NCBI GenBank assembly: GCA_046350295.1
Contig: JAXMAR010000016.1
Location: forward strand, 78,906-142,905
DNA from: JAXMAR01 sp046350295
Lineage (GTDB): Bacteria > Planctomycetota > Planctomycetia > Gemmatales > Gemmataceae
Reading direction: 5' to 3'
Length of the DNA: 64,000 nucleotides
Shown: positions 29,047 through 38,229 of the stretch, one piece after another
Layout of the letters: every line of letters starts with the position of its first letter
How positions within the stretch are numbered: position 1 is the stretch's first letter
Notes under the pieces: model-generated
Databases searched by the model: none
Seen by the model: only the letters and a program-made list of their open reading frames with translations
Told to the model about the DNA's origin: nothing
Made by a program: the position numbers and the translations under genes

Positions 29047-29985
29047 TCAGGTCCCTCCGCGCCTTGCCCATTCGAGCGTCCGCCCCAACCCGTCGGCAAA
29101 CGAGATCCGCGGGTCATACCCCAGCTCGCGCCGCGCCTGCGTGATGTCCGCACAGGAGAAGCGGATGTCCCCCGCGCGCGGCGCGTCGTGTTTTGGAACC
29201 ACCGCCGTCTTGAGCAGCGCGTTCAGTTGCGCGACGAGGTCGAGGATGGTGATACTCCGCCCCATGCCGATGTTGTAGACCTGTCCCACGGCCGCTTTCG
29301 CATCCGCTGCCAGCAGGAGCGCCTCGACGACGTTCTCCACGTAAACGAAGTCCCGCGCCTGCAACCCATCGCCGAAAATCGTCGGCGTCTTGCCTTGCAG
29401 GAGCGCCGTCAAGAACAACGCGATGACGCCCGAATAGGGGCTGCGCGCATCCTGGCGCGGGCCGAAGACGTTGAAGAAGCGCAGGCGCACCGTCTCCAGA
29501 CCGTAGGCCGCGGTGCAACAACTGCAATAGTGTTCCCCCGCCAGCTTGGCTGCGGCGTAGGGCGAGAGGGGCAGCAGCGGATCGCTCTCCGTGCGGAACT
29601 CTCCAGGCTGGTCCCCATAGGCGCTGCTGCTGGCGGCGTAGACGACGCGCCGCACCCCGAGTCGGCGGGCGGCGTCCAGCACGCGCAGGGTCCCGGTCGC
29701 GCATATTTCATGGGACGCGACCGGATCTTCGACGCTCTTGACGACCGAAGGGAGGGCCGCCAGGTGGAACACGACCTCGCAGCCACGCGTAGCGCGCTCC
29801 ACCGCCGCCGTGTCGGTGACGCTGGCCCGGCTCAGGTCGATCCGGCCGGAAACCGCGGCGAGGTTGTCGAAGTTGCCCGTGCTGCCGTCATCGAGCACGC
29901 GCACGCCCCAGCCGCGGGCCAGAAGACCATCGACCAGATGCGAGCCGATGAAGCCGGCCCCTCCCGTGACAAGGCATTGTCGCAA
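29047..29985 (-). CDS. NAD-dependent sugar epimerase (GalE/WbpP type)
   Basis: A 312-residue extended SDR enzyme: Rossmann motif CLVTGGAGFIGSHLVDGLLA, cofactor loop VLDDGSTGNFDNL, catalytic Ser in VVYAASSSAYGDQPG, catalytic Tyr-x-x-x-Lys in LSPYAAAKLAGEHY, and VRLRFFNVFGPRQDARSPYS. This pattern is that of UDP-sugar 4-epimerases of the WbpP/Gne kind, which feed polysaccharide or O-antigen synthesis in the cytoplasm. It is divergent from the deacetylase gene at 30086 and lies beside other envelope polysaccharide-like genes. Confidence 0.9.
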   Translation of the reverse strand: MRQCLVTGGAGFIGSHLVDGLLARGWGVRVLDDGSTGNFDNLAAVSGRIDLSRASVTDTAAVERATRGCEVVFHLAALPSVVKSVEDPVASHEICATGTLRVLDAARRLGVRRVVYAASSSAYGDQPGEFRTESDPLLPLSPYAAAKLAGEHYCSCCTAAYGLETVRLRFFNVFGPRQDARSPYSGVIALFLTALLQGKTPTIFGDGLQARDFVYVENVVEALLLAADAKAAVGQVYNIGMGRSITILDLVAQLNALLKTAVVPKHDAPRAGDIRFSCADITQARRELGYDPRISFADGLGRTLEWARRGGT

Positions 29986-30085
29986 GGTTTTCCTCCCTCA
30001 TTTCCCGTCGGCCCGGAAATGTACTATAGTTCTATGGATCATCCCCCCCGCGGCGTTGCCCTTGGCGCTTTCTTCGAACCCGGCC

Positions 30086-30919
30086 ATGACTTTCGCCAAG
30101 AATGCTTTCTGCGCCGTGTACAAGTATTCGGGCCTGATGCGCCTCCAGGAACGCGTCTCTTCCTGGACCGGCAAGTCCTTCATGACTATCGTCCTGTTCC
30201 ATCGCGTCACCGACGACATCCCCGAGGACGGCCTCACCGTAACCACCCGCTGGTTTCGCGGCTTCTGTCGCCTCGTCCGGGACCGTTTTCGCGCGGTCCC
30301 TTTGAGCGAGATCGTCCGCTATGTCCGCGGCCGCGAGCGTCCGCCCCGCCGTTTGGTCGCCATCACGTTTGACGATTGCTACCGCGATAACCTCTTCGCC
30401 GCCCGCGTCCTCGCCGAGCACGGCCTTCCTGCCACCTTTTTCCTCCCCACCCAGGCCGTGGGTACCGATCACGTCTTCCCCTGGGATGCCGGCTTGCCGC
30501 GCCTCGCGAACCTGACCTGGAACGACGTGCGCGAGATGGTCTCCCTGGGTCACGATATCGGTTCCCACACCGTGACTCATCCGAACATGAGTCAGCTCTC
30601 CGACGAGGCCGCCCGCCGCGAGCTCACCGAATCACGCCGCACCATCGAAGACCGTACGGGCCGGACGCCGCGCTTCTTCGCCTACCCTTTCGGCGATGGC
30701 GGCAGCTTCCTGCCGCGCCAGGTTTCGTTCGCGCAGGAGGCGGGATACGAAGCTTGTTTTTCCGGCTTTGGCGGCGTGTGCCATCCCAGCATGGCGGGAC
30801 CGATCCTGCCGCGCGAGCCGGTCCCGTATTTCCGCAGCCTGCTCAACCTGGAGCTGCACATGACGGGCTGCCTCGACTGGATCTACGCCGTGAAACGCAA
30901 GGCCGGGATGCTCAACTGA
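30086..30919 (+). CDS. Polysaccharide deacetylase (NodB domain)
   Basis: A 277-residue protein. The NodB homology domain is clear: LVAITFDDCYRDNLFAARVL (catalytic and metal Asp pair), LPATFFLPTQAVGTD, IGSHTVTHPNMSQLSDEAAR (metal His-x3-His) and FFAYPFGDGGSFLPRQ. Such enzymes remove N-acetyl groups from amino sugars in polysaccharide or lipid-linked sugars. No clear signal peptide is seen, though the N-terminal stretch FCAVYKYSGLMRLQ is moderately hydrophobic. The start is set at 30086; a longer open frame upstream overlaps the divergent epimerase gene. It is followed after 40 bases by the GNAT-type gene. Confidence 0.9.
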   Translation: MTFAKNAFCAVYKYSGLMRLQERVSSWTGKSFMTIVLFHRVTDDIPEDGLTVTTRWFRGFCRLVRDRFRAVPLSEIVRYVRGRERPPRRLVAITFDDCYRDNLFAARVLAEHGLPATFFLPTQAVGTDHVFPWDAGLPRLANLTWNDVREMVSLGHDIGSHTVTHPNMSQLSDEAARRELTESRRTIEDRTGRTPRFFAYPFGDGGSFLPRQVSFAQEAGYEACFSGFGGVCHPSMAGPILPREPVPYFRSLLNLELHMTGCLDWIYAVKRKAGMLN

Positions 30920-30959
30920 ACCCGCGCCAAGCCGCAGCGACGCAACGGACCTCAACCCA

Positions 30960-32177
30960 ATGCCCTCCCTTGTCGGCGCATCGCCGCTCCCGGTCGCCTC
31001 CAGCGCCAGCGCCGCTCCGGCCGCGCCAGCCATCTCGGTTCGCGTCTGCACCACGCCCGCGGACCTCGTTCGGTTCCAGACCGCCTGGAGCGAGCTGGCC
31101 CGAACTGCCCTCGCGCCCAACAGCTTCTATGAGCCGTGGATGCTCATGCCGGCGCTGGAAGCGTTCGGCGCGGGGACGGCATTTCGCTTCGTTCTCGTCT
31201 TCCGAGGGGATCCGGGCAAACCCGCCGAGTCGCCTCCCCTCATCGGTTTCTTTCCGCTGCACGAGCGACGCCGCTTCAAGGGACTGCCCCTGCGGACCCT
31301 GGCGCTGTGGAAGCACCTGCACTGCTTCCTCTGTACACCGCTCTTGCACAGAGACCACGCCGGCGAGGCGCTCGACGCCTTCTTCAACTGGACGCGAACC
31401 GGCAAGAATCCCCGGCTGATCGAGTTCCCACTCGTCCAGGCCGACGGACCGTTTCAGGCCGCCCTGCACGGCGTGCTGCGCGAGCGCGGCCATCTCAGCT
31501 TCCTTGACGAGCTGTACCATCGCGCCCTGCTTCAATGCGGCGCCGCTGCGGAGTCGTACCTGGCCGAAACGTTCTCGACCGGCAACCGCAAGGAGCTGCG
31601 GCAGCGCGCCGCCGCCTGGGGAGCAAGGGACGCTGGAATTCCGCACCTGGGGACAAGAGCCGCACGACGATCTCGAACGCTGGATCGAAGACTTCCTCAC
31701 CCTCGAAGCTGCCGGCTGGAAAGGCCGCGAAGGCACGGCCCTTGCGACGCAGCGCCGAACGCGTACTTTCGCCGCATCGCGCTCAGCCGCCGAACGTGAG
31801 CAGCTGTCCATGCTCGGCTTCTTTCTGAACAACCGCCCCATCGCCCTCAAGTGCAACTTCTTGAGCCCCCGGCGGCTTCGCTTTCAAGATCGCCTTCGAC
31901 GAATCGCTCTCGCTTCTCCCCCGGCGTGCAACTCGAGCTGGAGAACGTCTGCCTCGCCCACGCACAGGGCCTGCGGTGGCTGGACTCTGCGCCATTCCGC
32001 GTCATTTCATGATCAACCGGCTCTGGCGCGTACGCCGCGCGTGCAAACGCTCTGGATCTCGACCGGCGGCATTGTCGCCGATCTGCTCGTCGGCCTCTGC
32101 CGTTCGTCCGCGCCCTGCGCGCCTCGGCAGGCGTCGAGCAAGCCAACCTTGACCTCACGCAAGGAACAGAACGATGA
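30960..32177 (+). pseudogene. CelD/BcsL-type GNAT acetyltransferase, multiply frameshifted
   Basis: The first 220 codons are intact: RVCTTPADLVRFQTAWSELA, SFYEPWMLMPALEAFGAG, LIGFFPLHERRRFKGLPLRT, the layout of the GNAT-like CelD/BcsL family. From 31620 the protein runs through different frames: GTLEFRTWGQEPHDDLERWI (31632), NAYFRRIALS (31760), LSMLGFFLNNRPIALKCNFL (31802), FAFKIAFDES (31876), SPGVQLELENVCLAHAQGLR (31918), and VRALRASAGVEQANLDLTQG to a TGA at 32175-32177. At least five indels are needed. That last stop overlaps the ATG of the next gene. The family is found in exopolysaccharide loci and may acylate sugars. Confidence 0.75.
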
Positions 32178-33079
32178 TTCCCGTCACTCTCGTCAACGCA
32201 CCGCGGCTTCGAGGCGCCGTGTGTCGACGCCACGCCTCTTCTGGACATCGACGCCGCCGAGTTCCGCATTGCTTCGACCGCCGCCCTTCCTTGTCCGCCA
32301 CCGCCTCTGCGACCATCCGCTCTGGCTCTGCCGCGCTGCTCGAGCTGGCCCGCTCGCTGCCGCCGGAGAACGTCGAATACAACGCCGGGCGACTCCCGAT
32401 CACCTGCGACCCAAAGCTGACGCCGCGCACCGGCCTCTCCATCGAAGAAACCGTCCGCCGCATCGCCGAATGCAAGTCGTGGATGGTCCTCAAGTACGTC
32501 GAGCATGATCCGGACTACCGCGCGTTGCTCGGACGCTGCCTCGACGAGGTGAAGGTCCACAGCGAGTCGCTTCGCCCCGGCATGGAGCTGCCGCAGGCCT
32601 TCATCTTCCTCACGTCTCCGGGCTCGATCACCCCCTATCACATGGACCCCGAACACAACTTCCTGCTGCAGATCCGGGGGACGAAAAAGATCCATCTCTT
32701 CGATCCACGCGACCCCTCCATCCTCTCCCAGGAGGAGTTGGAACGCTTTTACCGTGGCGCCCACCGCAACATGGTCTTCCGCGACGAGAACCGGACCAAG
32801 GCCTGGGTTTACGATCTCGAGCCCGGCTTCGGCCTTCACTTCCCGGTCACCGCTCCCCACTGGGTCGAGAACGGCTCCGAGGTTTCCATCTCCTTCAGCA
32901 TCACCTTCCGCACCCCTGACCTCGAGCGCCGCAGCATTCTCCACAGCGTCAACGGCTATCTGCGCGAGCGCGGCTTCCGACCCGCCCCCGTCGGCCGCCA
33001 TCCCTGGCGCGACCGCGTCAAGTGCGGACTCTTCCGCGCCGTCCGCAAGGTGCGCCGCCTCTTCGGGAGAGCGGTCTGA
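32174..33079 (+). pseudogene. Cupin-like (JmjC-type) protein, N-terminus frameshifted
   Basis: From about residue 50 the protein is intact: a double-stranded beta-helix with FIFLTSPGSITPYHMDPEHN (the HxD metal motif), FLLQIRGTKKIHLFDPRDPS and PVTAPHWVENGSEVSISFSI (second His), as in cupin_8/JmjC-like hydroxylases that use Fe(II) and 2-oxoglutarate. The first 150 bases are scrambled: DATPLLDIDAAEFR, HCFDRRP and FLVRHRLCDHPLW are each in a different frame, so about four indels fall between 32215 and 32330. Substrate unknown. It overlaps the GNAT genes on both sides (ATGA at the start, TGATG at the end), so three genes are coupled. Confidence 0.75.
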
Positions 33080-34356
33080 TGCTCGCTTTCCACACCGGGG
33101 CGAGCCGCGCGACAGGCGCGAGCCCCAAAGGCGAAGCGACCGGTGGGGCGCCAGGAGCCTCGCTGGGGCTCCACGGTCCGCCCACGGCCGTCGCCGCGTC
33201 GGATCCCTCGCTGCGCTTCGAGCTGATCGCCGACCTGGACAGCCTCGAACGTCTCCTCCCCGCCTGGCGCACTCTCCACGAGCAGAGCGACCGCGCTGAG
33301 CCGATGCAGTCTCCCGACTGGCTGCTGCGTTGGTGGCGCATCTACGCCCCGGGCAGCGATCGCGCCCTGCGCGTCGCCATCTGGCGTCTCGGCGAACGCC
33401 TGGTCGGCCTCGCTCCGCTCTGCCGCCGCACCTGCTGGTATCGCGGCTTCCTCCCGTTCCGCCGCCTCGAGTTCCTCGGCTCGGACGTCGATGAGAACGA
33501 CGGCGTCTGTTCCGAATACCTTGGCCTGCTCGCGGCCCCCGGCTTGGAGACCGGCGTCGCCTCCGCCCTGGTTGACCAGGCGGCGCGCGGCGGTCTGGGT
33601 CCGTGGGACGAAATCGTCCTTTCGCCTTTCGCCGGCGACGACGCGCAATGGGGTCGACTCGCCTGCCATTTCCGCGACCGTGACTTCAGGGTGCAGGAAC
33701 AGGAGACCACCACGGCCCCTTACGTCACGCTTCCCAGATCCTGGGACGATTTCCTCCAAGGCCTCTCCAAATCCAAACGCTGGAACCTCAAAACGCAGCT
33801 CAAGGACTTCGACGCCTGGGCCGCCGGTCGGACCGCCTGGCACGAAGCAGCCACGGAAGAGGAGTTGGAGCGTGGCCGCGCCATTCTCGCGGCGCTGCAT
33901 GAGGAACGCTGGCGCGAAGACGGCCGCGCGGGCGCCTTCGCCGCGCCCCGTTTCGCCGCGTTTCATGACGAGCACATGCGCTTTCTTCTGAAGGCGGGAC
34001 GGCTCGAGCTGCTCTGGTTGACCGTGGGCGGCCGGCCGGTCGCGGCGCTCTATGCCTTCCGCGCGGCGGGGAAAGTCGCTTTCTACCAGTCCGGGCGGGC
34101 CACCGATCTGCCCGAGAAGGTGCGCGTCGGCTCCGTCATCGTCGCCCACGCCATCCGCCGCGCCATCGAGCGCGGCGACCGCGAGTTCGACTTCCTCGGT
34201 GGCCCGGCGCGCTACAAGCTGGCATTCACCACCACGACGCGGCGTCTCTTCTCTTTGCGCATTGCTCGGCCCGACATGAAAGAAGCCGTGCGCCGGGCAG
34301 CCGAAACAGTCGTCGCTGCGGCGCGCCAGCTCCGCGCTTGCCTGCGCCGTGCATGA
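33079..34356 (+). CDS. CelD/BcsL-type GNAT acetyltransferase
   Basis: A 425-residue protein whose ATG overlaps the stop of the cupin gene (TGATG). The N-terminal 35 residues come largely from an inserted palindromic repeat (SPKGEATGGAPGASLGLHGP). The conserved part starts at LRFELIADLDSLERLLPAWR, with SPDWLLRWWRIYAPGSDRAL, RRLEFLGSDVDENDGVCSEY, a GNAT-like core LELLWLTVGGRPVAALYAFR, and EFDFLGGPARYKLAFTTTTR, the order typical of the CelD family. It is a second member beside the broken one at 30960, so these may be paralogues acting on the same polysaccharide. It is cytoplasmic, as no signal is seen. Confidence 0.85.
   Translation: MLAFHTGASRATGASPKGEATGGAPGASLGLHGPPTAVAASDPSLRFELIADLDSLERLLPAWRTLHEQSDRAEPMQSPDWLLRWWRIYAPGSDRALRVAIWRLGERLVGLAPLCRRTCWYRGFLPFRRLEFLGSDVDENDGVCSEYLGLLAAPGLETGVASALVDQAARGGLGPWDEIVLSPFAGDDAQWGRLACHFRDRDFRVQEQETTTAPYVTLPRSWDDFLQGLSKSKRWNLKTQLKDFDAWAAGRTAWHEAATEEELERGRAILAALHEERWREDGRAGAFAAPRFAAFHDEHMRFLLKAGRLELLWLTVGGRPVAALYAFRAAGKVAFYQSGRATDLPEKVRVGSVIVAHAIRRAIERGDREFDFLGGPARYKLAFTTTTRRLFSLRIARPDMKEAVRRAAETVVAAARQLRACLRRA
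33118..33173. repeat. Palindromic repeat inside the GNAT gene
   Basis: GCGAGCCCCAAAGGCGAAGC...GCCTCGCTGGGGCTC: the outer arms GAGCCCC and GGGGCTC pair, and GGCGAAGC/GCCTCGC pair inside. The element adds about 20 residues in frame near the start of the protein. Confidence 0.6.
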
Positions 34357-34371
34357 TACTTCCGTGACACG

Positions 34372-35523
34372 TCAATCCGGCTCGATCCGCCCTTCCACCT
34401 TCATGGCGCCGCGTTCCTGCCGCACCAGGTACGCCGGCCGGCGCAACGTCTGCTCCGGTGTGAATGAGTAATTGCCTGTCACGCCCGCGAAATGGTTAAG
34501 TTTGCGTAGCTCGGCGGAGGTGGAGGTGTCGGAGCTGACCGCGCGCTTCATCCCTTCGATCAGCAGCCGCAAGCCGTCGTAGGCGAGCGCGGCCTGAACG
34601 GTCGGCTCGCTCTTGTAAGCGTCGCGATACTTCCGGGCAAAAGCCTGCACCGACACGTCCTCGGCGTTCGCCGCGAACGCCGTCACGCGATAGACCGCCT
34701 GCCCCGCCGGCGCGTCGGCCAGCGAGCCATCCGCGCCTCCATAGATGACCAGAGCCGGTTTCGGCGTCAGGCGCTCCAAGAAGGCGCTGAAATCCTCCGC
34801 CTTGCCCGCGAAGACCAGGCAGCTGATCCCTCCCTTTTGCGCCTGCTCGGCGATCTCCTTCCACGGCTTCTCCTTGCCGAAGGTAAGAATCACCGGGCTG
34901 CCGAGCGGGACGTCCTCGTTCTTCTTCCGCGTCTCCCATTCGTCGCTAAAAGCCCGCGCGACGGCTTCGGCTTCCGCGCTCGTTTCGTCCTTGATGAGGA
35001 CGACGTGCGGCGCTTCGAGAAAGAATGCGAGCGGATTGGGCGCCGCGCTGAGCAGCGAGACCACGCTCAGCCGCTCCATCGCGAACCGCGCCAGCGTCCG
35101 CCCTTGAAATGCGGGCGTCAATCCAAGCGAGAAGATGTCCTTGCTCAGCCCCGCCGGCCGGAAACCGCACGGCGTCAAGACCGGGACCCGGCTCCGGTCG
35201 AGCCGGAGGACCTCGGCCGGCGTGTCGCCACCATAGAGGAAAGCCGCCCTGCTCACGTAGACGAGCCGGACGGCCTGCGCGTCGTAAGCGTCGAGCGCGC
35301 CGCGCGTGTCGGTATGGCGAATCTGCAACGGCCGGCCCTCGATGTCAATGCCGCCCGCGTCGAGGAGCGCCAGCCGAAGCCCTTGCGCGGCGGCCACGTC
35401 GGCGCCCCGCTCCGGCCCGCTCAGGGCGCCAATGTGGCCGATGTTGATCGGCTCGATCGGCGTCGATCGGCCGCAGGCCGGGAGGAGCAGGACGAGCGCG
35501 AGAAGCGAGTGCCGTTTGTTCAT
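34372..35523 (-). CDS. Lipoprotein of the periplasmic binding protein type (Leu/Ile/Val-BP fold)
   Basis: A 383-residue protein starting MNKRHSLLALVLLLPACG, with a lipobox at Cys17. The mature part has the type I periplasmic binding fold: INIGHIGALSGPERGADVAA, VRLVYVSRAAFLYGGDTPAE, VVLIKDETSAEAEAVARAFS, and ALAYDGLRLLIEGMKRA. It should bind a small ligand outside the inner membrane and could feed an amino acid or amide ABC importer, but no permease or ATPase is adjacent, so a sensory or orphan role is possible. It is divergent from the flavin oxidoreductase gene, with starts only 27 bases apart. Confidence 0.85.
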   Translation of the reverse strand: MNKRHSLLALVLLLPACGRSTPIEPINIGHIGALSGPERGADVAAAQGLRLALLDAGGIDIEGRPLQIRHTDTRGALDAYDAQAVRLVYVSRAAFLYGGDTPAEVLRLDRSRVPVLTPCGFRPAGLSKDIFSLGLTPAFQGRTLARFAMERLSVVSLLSAAPNPLAFFLEAPHVVLIKDETSAEAEAVARAFSDEWETRKKNEDVPLGSPVILTFGKEKPWKEIAEQAQKGGISCLVFAGKAEDFSAFLERLTPKPALVIYGGADGSLADAPAGQAVYRVTAFAANAEDVSVQAFARKYRDAYKSEPTVQAALAYDGLRLLIEGMKRAVSSDTSTSAELRKLNHFAGVTGNYSFTPEQTLRRPAYLVRQERGAMKVEGRIEPD

Positions 35524-35549
35524 GGTTGCCAATATTGTACGTTTACCCC

Positions 35550-36983
35550 ATGGCCCGTTACTTCAAGTTTCATCGCCTGCCGGACATTGAGGCCGAAGTG
35601 GCGCGGCTCGGGCTGACGCTGCGTTTCGACGAAGATTTGCGGCCGCTGTTCGAGCCGACGTCGTTTGGTTCGTTGCGTGTCGGCAATCGATTTTGCGTGC
35701 AGCCGATGGAGGGCTGTGATGGAACGGCGGACGGAGCGCCGGACGAGTTGGTTTTTCGCCGCTACGAGCGCTTCGGCGGCGGCGGGGCGAAACTGATCTG
35801 GGGCGAGGCGGCGGCGGTGACCCCGGAAGGGCGGGCGACGCCACGTCAGCTCCTCGTCGCCGAGCACACGCTGCCGGGCCTGGCGCGGATGCTCGAAGGG
35901 TGCCGTGCGGCGCATCGGCGGGAGTGCGGCTCCGACGACGATCTCGTCGTCGGCTTGCAGCTCACGCATTCGGGCCGCTACAGCCATCCCCGGCCCCTGA
36001 TCGCCGTTCACGATCCGATTCTCGACCCCCGGACCTTCGTCGAGCGCCGGACGGACCGCGTGGTCGACGCTTCCTATCCTCCGGTCGACGACGACTATCT
36101 CAAGGGGCTGGTCGATCGTTACGTGGAGGCGGCCCGGCGCGCCTACGCGATCGGATTTCAGTTCGTTGACGTGAAGCAGTGCCACCGTTATTTGTTGAGC
36201 GAGTTGCTCGCTGCCAAGGAGAGGCCGGGGCCGTATGGCGGCAGCTTCGAGAACCGGACGCGGCTGGCGCGGGACATCATCCAGGCGATCCGGGCGGAGG
36301 TTCCCGGGCTCACGATCGCGACGCGGATCAACGTCTATGATTGCATCCCGTATCGCAAGAGGGCGGAGGACGCCGAGGGAGAGCCGTGTCCCTGGCAGAC
36401 GCCGCTGCGCTGCGCCTGGGGAACGAGCGAGGCGGATCCGCTGACGCCGGACCTGACGGAGCCGCTGCGCTGGATCGGCGAGATGCGTCGGCTGGGCGTG
36501 GCGTGCGTGAATGTGTCGATGGGAAGCCCGTATGCGACGCCCCACGTCATCCGGCCTTTCGAGTATCCGCCGCCGGACGGTTACGAGACGCCGGAGCATC
36601 CGCTTATCGGGGTCGACCGGCATTTCCGCCTGACGGCGACGATTCAAGAGGCGGTTCCCGACCTGCCGATCGTGGGGAGCGGCTACAGCTACCTGCAAGA
36701 GTTCTTGCCGCAAGCGGCGGCGGCGAACGTGCGCGATCGTCGGGTGACCTTCCCGGGGTTGGGCCGGGGAACGCTGGCACAACCGGATTTCGTGCGGCAG
36801 CTTGCGGCGCACGGCAAACTGGAGCGCAAGCGGATTTGCCGGACGTTCAGCTACTGCACGGCGCTGATGCGGTCCAAGCACAACGAGCTGGGGCAGTTCG
36901 CGACCGGCTGTCCCCCTTTTGACAAGGAAGTCTATGGGCCGATCTGGCGTGAGGCGAAAGGAGAGAACGGGCAAACCACGTGA
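35550..36983 (+). CDS. NADH:flavin oxidoreductase (Old Yellow Enzyme family)
   Basis: A 477-residue TIM-barrel flavoenzyme. FGSLRVGNRFCVQPMEGCDG is the FMN-binding N-terminus. VVGLQLTHSGRYSH carries the His-rich flavin loop, and DVKQCHRYLLSELLAAK and GPYGGSFENRTRLARDIIQA are the conserved middle section found in 2,4-dienoyl-CoA reductase-like members. The C-terminal FAD and Fe-S domains of the long family members are absent; this is a barrel-only enzyme with an 80-residue C-terminal extension. It would reduce activated C=C bonds with NAD(P)H; the substrate is unknown. The start MARYFKFHRL is preferred over an ATG eight codons upstream. Confidence 0.9.
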   Translation: MARYFKFHRLPDIEAEVARLGLTLRFDEDLRPLFEPTSFGSLRVGNRFCVQPMEGCDGTADGAPDELVFRRYERFGGGGAKLIWGEAAAVTPEGRATPRQLLVAEHTLPGLARMLEGCRAAHRRECGSDDDLVVGLQLTHSGRYSHPRPLIAVHDPILDPRTFVERRTDRVVDASYPPVDDDYLKGLVDRYVEAARRAYAIGFQFVDVKQCHRYLLSELLAAKERPGPYGGSFENRTRLARDIIQAIRAEVPGLTIATRINVYDCIPYRKRAEDAEGEPCPWQTPLRCAWGTSEADPLTPDLTEPLRWIGEMRRLGVACVNVSMGSPYATPHVIRPFEYPPPDGYETPEHPLIGVDRHFRLTATIQEAVPDLPIVGSGYSYLQEFLPQAAAANVRDRRVTFPGLGRGTLAQPDFVRQLAAHGKLERKRICRTFSYCTALMRSKHNELGQFATGCPPFDKEVYGPIWREAKGENGQTT

Positions 36984-37092
36984 AACGGTGGCCGGATCGG
37001 GTCTTGTTTTTGCCTTTTTCTGAAACCGATGTCTCGGCCCGCGAGTAGAATACGTCGCATTCCCGCAAATAGCGTTTCAAGGAGAGTACTGT

Positions 37093-38094
37093 ATGTTCCG
37101 TTTTCGTCACGTCTGGCTCGCCGTCGCCCTTGCCGCCGGCCTGTTCGTCGCTCCCTCGGTCCGCGGCGCCGATACCAAGCTGCTGCCGAACCACACGGAG
37201 TGGATGTTCTCGATCAACCTGAAGCAGATCTTCGACTCGCCGTTGGTCAAGGCGAACAAGGAGAACGTCGACCAGCTGTTGGCGCTGGCCAAGAACGCCC
37301 TGCCGCCGGACGAGGGCGCCGAGAAGTTCCTCAAGGCGGCCGGCTTTGACCTCCTCAAGGACACGGTCAGCCTGTCGGTTTCGGGCCCGGCCGGCACCGA
37401 CCCGGACAAGCTCGTCATCATGGTCGAAGGGCGGTTCCAGAAGGCCAAGTTCCTGGACGCGGCCGACCAGTTCGCCAAGGCGGCCGGAGACGTGGTCAAG
37501 GTCGGCAAGATCGGCGACACGAAGGTGTTCGAGATCAGCGTGCCGGGAGAGAAGGTCATCCACGCCGCGCTCGTGAACGAGAAGACACTGGTCGCGACGG
37601 CCAGCAAGGACATCCTGGCCGACGTCATCGCACGGGACTCGGGGACGAAGAAGAGCGCCCTCAAGAAGGAGATCCAGGGCCTGCTCGATACGGTCAGCGG
37701 CAAGCAGAGCCTGAACTTCGTCGCCACCGGCGCCGCCATCGCCCAGGGCATCAAGAACGCGCCGAACATTCCGAATCCCGACGCCGTCGCCGCGGCTCTG
37801 GGCCAGATCGACGGTCTTTCGGGCGCCATCACGCTCACGAAGGAAGTCCAGTTCCAGCTGGCGGTCAATACCAAGGACGCCGACACGGCCCAGAAGATGG
37901 CTCAGGGCGCGCAGCTCGCCTTGGGCGCCGTGAAGGCGATGGTGCAGGAGAAGGCGAAAACCGACGAGAAAGCCGCGATTGCCGCCGACGTGCTCAAGAC
38001 ACTGCGCGTCACGAATATGGGCCCGAACATTCTCTTCCGCGGCGAGATCACGCTCGACGCGTTGGAGAAGATCTTCAAGAATCTGCCGATGTAA
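37093..38094 (+). CDS. Exported protein of unknown function
   Basis: A 333-residue protein with a signal peptide (VWLAVALAAGLFVAPSVRGA) and a ribosome-binding site AAGGAG before the ATG. The mature part is Lys/Ala-rich with many short helices and strands (LVIMVEGRFQKAKFLDAADQ, LNFVATGAAIAQGIKNAP). No enzyme motif is visible. The shape resembles the planctomycete exported proteins that have paired alpha/beta repeats, but I cannot name a family. A clear terminator follows. The gene is monocistronic. Confidence 0.75.
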   Translation: MFRFRHVWLAVALAAGLFVAPSVRGADTKLLPNHTEWMFSINLKQIFDSPLVKANKENVDQLLALAKNALPPDEGAEKFLKAAGFDLLKDTVSLSVSGPAGTDPDKLVIMVEGRFQKAKFLDAADQFAKAAGDVVKVGKIGDTKVFEISVPGEKVIHAALVNEKTLVATASKDILADVIARDSGTKKSALKKEIQGLLDTVSGKQSLNFVATGAAIAQGIKNAPNIPNPDAVAAALGQIDGLSGAITLTKEVQFQLAVNTKDADTAQKMAQGAQLALGAVKAMVQEKAKTDEKAAIAADVLKTLRVTNMGPNILFRGEITLDALEKIFKNLPM

Positions 38095-38111
38095 TCGGCC
38101 CCGCAGCGAAC

Positions 38112-38144
38112 AAAAGCCCCGAGCAATGCTCGGGGCTTTTTTTT
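38112..38144 (+). terminator. Rho-independent terminator
   Basis: AAAAGCCCCGAGCAATGCTCGGGGCTTTT forms a 9-pair GC stem with A- and T-runs on either side, ending in nine T. It follows the exported protein gene by 18 bases. Confidence 0.93.
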
Positions 38145-38154
38145 GTCGCCCTAA

Positions 38155-38184
38155 AAAACAAACCCGCGAGGGGGGTCGCGGGTT
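38155..38184 (-). terminator. Terminator of the small minus-strand gene
   Basis: On the minus strand AACCCGCGA-CCCCCC-TCGCGGGTT is followed by TGTTTTTT. It lies downstream of the gene at 38230-38445 and ends it. A second hairpin (GCTCGGCAAGC/GCTTGCCGAGC) lies between the two. Confidence 0.8.
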
Positions 38185-38188
38185 TGGA

Positions 38189-38215
38189 GCTCGGCAAGCG
38201 GCGCTTGCCGAGCCG
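38189..38215. repeat. Short palindromic element
   Basis: GCTCGGCAAGC-GGC-GCTTGCCGAGC is a perfect palindrome with an 11-base stem. It resembles the small intergenic repeats elsewhere in the window. Confidence 0.65.
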
Positions 38216-38229
38216 AGGGTGGCTTGGCA

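Noticed and set aside
29738..30085. N-terminal extension of the NodB deacetylase
   Set aside because: The open frame upstream overlaps the divergent epimerase gene and reads low-complexity text; the ATG at 30086 matches where the protein-like sequence starts.
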